NCBI GenBank assembly: GCA_030018855.1
Contig: JASEHG010000115.1
Location: 1 to 6,359 of the forward strand
DNA length: 6,359 nt
Origin: Candidatus Brocadiaceae bacterium
GTDB taxonomy: Bacteria; Planctomycetota; Brocadiia; Brocadiales; Bathyanammoxibiaceae
Direction of reading: 5' to 3'
The position numbers were made by a program, and so were the translations under genes. Each line of letters starts with the position of its first letter. Position 1 is the first letter of the stretch. Below the pieces are notes generated by a model. The model was not told the DNA's origin. It worked only from the letters and a program-made list of their open reading frames with translations, and made no database searches. Below are positions 3,997 to 6,359 of the stretch, piece after piece.

Positions 3997-6276
3997 CTAC
4001 TGCTTACTGCCTACTTCCGCCGGGCTGGTCTCCTTACAGGCAGGCAGTTTCACCCTGAAGGTCGTACCCTTCCCCTCCTCTGAATCTACCTCAATGGTGC
4101 CCCCATGGGACTGGACAGCCAACTGGGCAAGGGATAGCTCCAGCCCCGTACCCTTAATAGAGGGCCGAATCTTGAGGATAAAGTAGGGGTCAAAGAGTGA
4201 GAGTAAATCTTTTTCATTGATTCCACGGCCTGTATCTGCGATGGTTACCTCAACCTTGTCTTCACTGGAAAGGTGCTCCGTCCTGACAGTCAGCGTACCC
4301 CCTTCAGGCATCTCGTTTATGGCACCAGAGATGATGTTCATAAACACCGTTTCCAACTGGCTATGGCTACCAAGGATATTGGGGGCCGTGTCAGAAAGCT
4401 CTTTCACTAGCCTGATCTTTGAAAGTTCCAGTTGAGGGCCTACCACGTTCAGGACGTGCTCCACGGCCCCGTTCACGTGAGTAGGTAGTTTCTTTAATTT
4501 GGGCAACCTGGATATATTGAGGAGGTCTTTCATCACAACCTCACAACGCCCGCCTGCCTCTTTTATCCTCCTGAGGTGGTTTATAAGGTCTTCCGAATGG
4601 ACACACTCTTTTGCCCCGTCTAGCTCTTTAAGGAGGATGTCGGCAGACATGTTTATCCCTGACAGGGGATTATTTATATGATGGGCTATACCGAGGGTAA
4701 GGTTCCCAACGGTGACCATCTTTTGAGACTCCAGTAGCCGCATCCTAGAGTCCTCCAGTTCCCCCTCCATCTTCTTACGGGCCGTAATATCCCTTATCAC
4801 CTCAATGGCAGTAGTTATGCTGCCATCGGGGTTAGGAAAGGGGAAGGAATGCACCTCATAAAAGACATTCCCAGGGGCCTCCTCTTCTTTGCGACAATCC
4901 TTCCTCTTTTCAATGGCCTCCGCACTGGTACAGCGTTCACACGCCACCTCTCTACTCAACAGGGTGTAGCAATGACGTTCCAGCCCCTGGGGGTAGACGG
5001 CCTCCAGGGGTCTATTTTGGAAGATTACCTTGTGAGTCTTGGGGTTTACTATCCTTACAAAACAGCCTATACTACCTAACACCTCGTTGACCAGGTTCTG
5101 GCTCGCCTGAACCTCCCATTCCGCCTTCTTACGGGCCGTAATATCCCTTATCACCTCAATGGCAGTAGTTACGCTGCCATCGGGGTTAGGGAAGGGGAAG
5201 GAATGCACCTCATAAAAGACACCCCCGGAGGCCGCCTCCTCCTCTTTGCAGAAATCCTTCCTATTTTCAATGGCCTCCATACTGGTACAGCGTTCACACG
5301 CCACCTCTCTCCCCAATATGGTGTAGCAATGACGTTTTAACCCCTCGGGGTAAATGGCCTGTAGAGACTTACTCTGAAAAGTTACCTTGTGTGCCCTGGG
5401 GTCTACAATCCTCACAAGACAGCCTATGCCACCTAACACCTCATTGAGTAAGTCGCGGGTTGTCTGTACCTCCGCCACCTTACCCTTAAGGGCCGTTGCC
5501 ATATCGTTAAAGCTACCGGCCAGGATGCCCATCTCGTCCCTGCGTCTGACAGGTATCCTGTAGTTCAAATCCCCGCGGCTGAAGGCTGTAGTCCCTTTAA
5601 GTACGTCCAGAAATGGCCTTTGTATGAAGACTGTGGACAGGAAGAAAGACCCCCCTAATATACCCAGAAACAGGCCCAGGAGTACAAACTCTGTATTCTT
5701 GAACCTTGAGATCTTTTTTTCTGACAATGATTGTAGCAGACGTACCGTGCGGTCCGAATCACCTACGAAGGCAGAGACATTTTTACTATATATCTTAAGG
5801 GCCTCCCTTGCCTCCTCCTGGTTTGGGGATTCAAGGACGTGCAGGATGAAAGGTTTCATCCTCTGGTTATAGTCTCCAATGTATCTATCAAATTGCCACC
5901 AGGGGTCATTGTAACTAAAACTCGCTCCTTTTGGGGGCACCTTAAAACCCCTGAGTCCCAGGGCCTTATTGCCATCTCTCAGACCGTACAAAATCCCCTC
6001 AAAATCCTCCATCTGGCCAAGTATGGCACTGCGGGCCCCATCCCTTGCACCCCCTTGCAGGGCATGGTATTCAGTGATTTGTAAGGCCAGTTCATGGGAG
6101 CGGGAGCGCATCTGACCTGCATAATTTATGCTAGTTGCGTCCCCCCTCAGTGTAAATACGGTATAAAACCCAAGTACCAGGAGGGCTACAAAGAGGGCGT
6201 TTAACGGGATAGTTAGTGCGAGTTGCTTAAGGATGAGACTTTTCTTGACCTGTTTGCTTATCGTCTCTTTCATCAT
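3997..6276 (-). CDS. Membrane sensor kinase: NarX/PilJ-like sensor, HAMP, two PAS, degenerate kinase core
   Basis: A 759-residue inner-membrane protein. TM1 (about 20-43) and TM2 (about 198-218) flank a periplasmic domain resembling NarX/PilJ four-helix sensors. A P-box-like segment, DATSINYAGQMRSRSHEL (46-63), has R57 at the place of the nitrate-binding Arg. HAMP (about 219-271) leads to two near-identical PAS domains (about 272-383 and 390-501), each ending in VIRDITARKK. They carry CY-x3-[GS]R-x3-C-E-x-C at C317/C327/C330 and C436/C446/C449. The HisKA domain has H532 in HHINNPL, with His in place of the usual acidic neighbour. The ATPase domain keeps the G1 box (D681-TGRG), but the second N-box Asn is Gly651 and the G2 box reads GTGLEL with E713. 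ATP binding may thus be weak, making a regulatory pseudokinase possible. ATG at 6276 is preferred over an upstream TTG (6333) because GGAGGT precedes it. The gene is convergent with the plus-strand cluster. Confidence 0.9.
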   Translation of the reverse strand: MMKETISKQVKKSLILKQLALTIPLNALFVALLVLGFYTVFTLRGDATSINYAGQMRSRSHELALQITEYHALQGGARDGARSAILGQMEDFEGILYGLRDGNKALGLRGFKVPPKGASFSYNDPWWQFDRYIGDYNQRMKPFILHVLESPNQEEAREALKIYSKNVSAFVGDSDRTVRLLQSLSEKKISRFKNTEFVLLGLFLGILGGSFFLSTVFIQRPFLDVLKGTTAFSRGDLNYRIPVRRRDEMGILAGSFNDMATALKGKVAEVQTTRDLLNEVLGGIGCLVRIVDPRAHKVTFQSKSLQAIYPEGLKRHCYTILGREVACERCTSMEAIENRKDFCKEEEAASGGVFYEVHSFPFPNPDGSVTTAIEVIRDITARKKAEWEVQASQNLVNEVLGSIGCFVRIVNPKTHKVIFQNRPLEAVYPQGLERHCYTLLSREVACERCTSAEAIEKRKDCRKEEEAPGNVFYEVHSFPFPNPDGSITTAIEVIRDITARKKMEGELEDSRMRLLESQKMVTVGNLTLGIAHHINNPLSGINMSADILLKELDGAKECVHSEDLINHLRRIKEAGGRCEVVMKDLLNISRLPKLKKLPTHVNGAVEHVLNVVGPQLELSKIRLVKELSDTAPNILGSHSQLETVFMNIISGAINEMPEGGTLTVRTEHLSSEDKVEVTIADTGRGINEKDLLSLFDPYFILKIRPSIKGTGLELSLAQLAVQSHGGTIEVDSEEGKGTTFRVKLPACKETSPAEVGSKQ
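4771..5090 (-). repeat. Intragenic direct repeat encoding the second PAS domain
   Basis: This segment is highly similar to 5125-5447, by eye about 85% identical, including the long shared run CTTCTTACGGGCCGTAATAT at its low-coordinate edge. The two copies are offset by 354-357 bases. The three-base difference reflects a one-residue indel between KEEEA and FYEVHSF. It indicates a recent in-frame duplication of a whole PAS module. Confidence 0.85.
5125..5447 (-). repeat. Intragenic direct repeat encoding the first PAS domain
   Basis: This is the partner copy of 4771-5090. It encodes the PAS nearest the HAMP domain. It retains GR in the cysteine motif, whereas the other copy has SR. The cysteine after the triad is shifted by one residue (KDFCKEEE here, KDCRKEEE in the other copy), so the triad is better conserved than its surroundings. 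Confidence 0.85.
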
Positions 6277-6284
6277 AGCAAGTA

Positions 6285-6290
6285 ACCTCC
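6285..6290 (-). promoter_or_regulatory. Ribosome binding site of the membrane kinase
   Basis: On the minus strand GGAGGT (6290 to 6285) is 8 nt before ATG at 6276; a second in-frame ATG follows directly at 6273. This strong site decides the start against the in-frame TTG at 6333. No convincing promoter was found in the remaining 69 bases to the window edge. Confidence 0.8.
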
Positions 6291-6359
6291 GAAAGACACA
6301 AAAGATAAGCCGGGTGGATGGGTGGAGGGCCAATTTAAATCACAGGGGCGTATTGCAAT

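Noticed and set aside
3838..4186. Open frames on the plus strand crossing the end of the membrane kinase and the repeat region
   Set aside because: They run through palindromic repeats and then antisense to the kinase ATPase domain, with no ribosome binding site or family resemblance.
6277..6359. Sigma-54 or sigma-70 promoter upstream of the membrane kinase
   Set aside because: TTGGCCC on the minus strand lacks a -12 GC at the right distance, and no convincing -35/-10 pair is visible. The promoter may lie beyond the window.

Overview
The window is a compact two-component and cyclic-di-GMP signalling locus from an unidentified Gram-negative-type bacterium. Base composition is near 50% GC. The genes often use AGG for Arg and ATA for Ile, have clear Shine-Dalgarno sites, and are accompanied by several short palindromic intergenic repeats. 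From memory, these repeat types occur together in environmental lineages such as Brocadia-like Planctomycetota, Nitrospirota and some Chloroflexota. The sequence alone does not fix the phylum.

Layout: positions 1-189 are a promoter region with a good sigma-54-type -24/-12 element (64-78) and a 16-bp palindrome upstream of it (21-36). A same-strand cluster of four genes follows: two tandemly duplicated stand-alone receiver proteins (190-636 and 689-1177), a soluble PAS-histidine kinase with an intact ATPase domain (1202-2278), and a degenerate-GGDEF/HD-GYP protein (2326-3702). A perfect 28-bp palindrome (2275-2302) sits between the last two and includes the kinase stop codon. Positions 3703-3996 are non-coding and consist largely of palindromic repeats. 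A convergent gene on the minus strand (6276 down to 3997) encodes a membrane sensor kinase with a NarX/PilJ-like periplasmic domain, HAMP, two near-identical PAS domains, HisKA and a degenerate ATPase domain.

How the parts may work together (inference): the soluble kinase is the likely phosphodonor for the two receivers, which have no output domain and so must act by protein contact or as a phosphate sink. The last gene of the cluster should degrade c-di-GMP through its HD-GYP domain, while its GGDEF half looks catalytically dead but keeps the RxxD inhibitory-site motif. The membrane protein shares an unusual three-cysteine PAS motif (CY-x3-[GS]R-x3-C-E-x-C) with the soluble kinase. It may be a partner or regulatory pseudokinase for the same pathway, because its N-box and G2-box residues are altered. 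The cysteine motif occurs three times in two proteins and suggests redox or metal sensing. The P-box-like segment of the membrane protein suggests sensing of a small anion such as nitrate or nitrite, but this is unproven.
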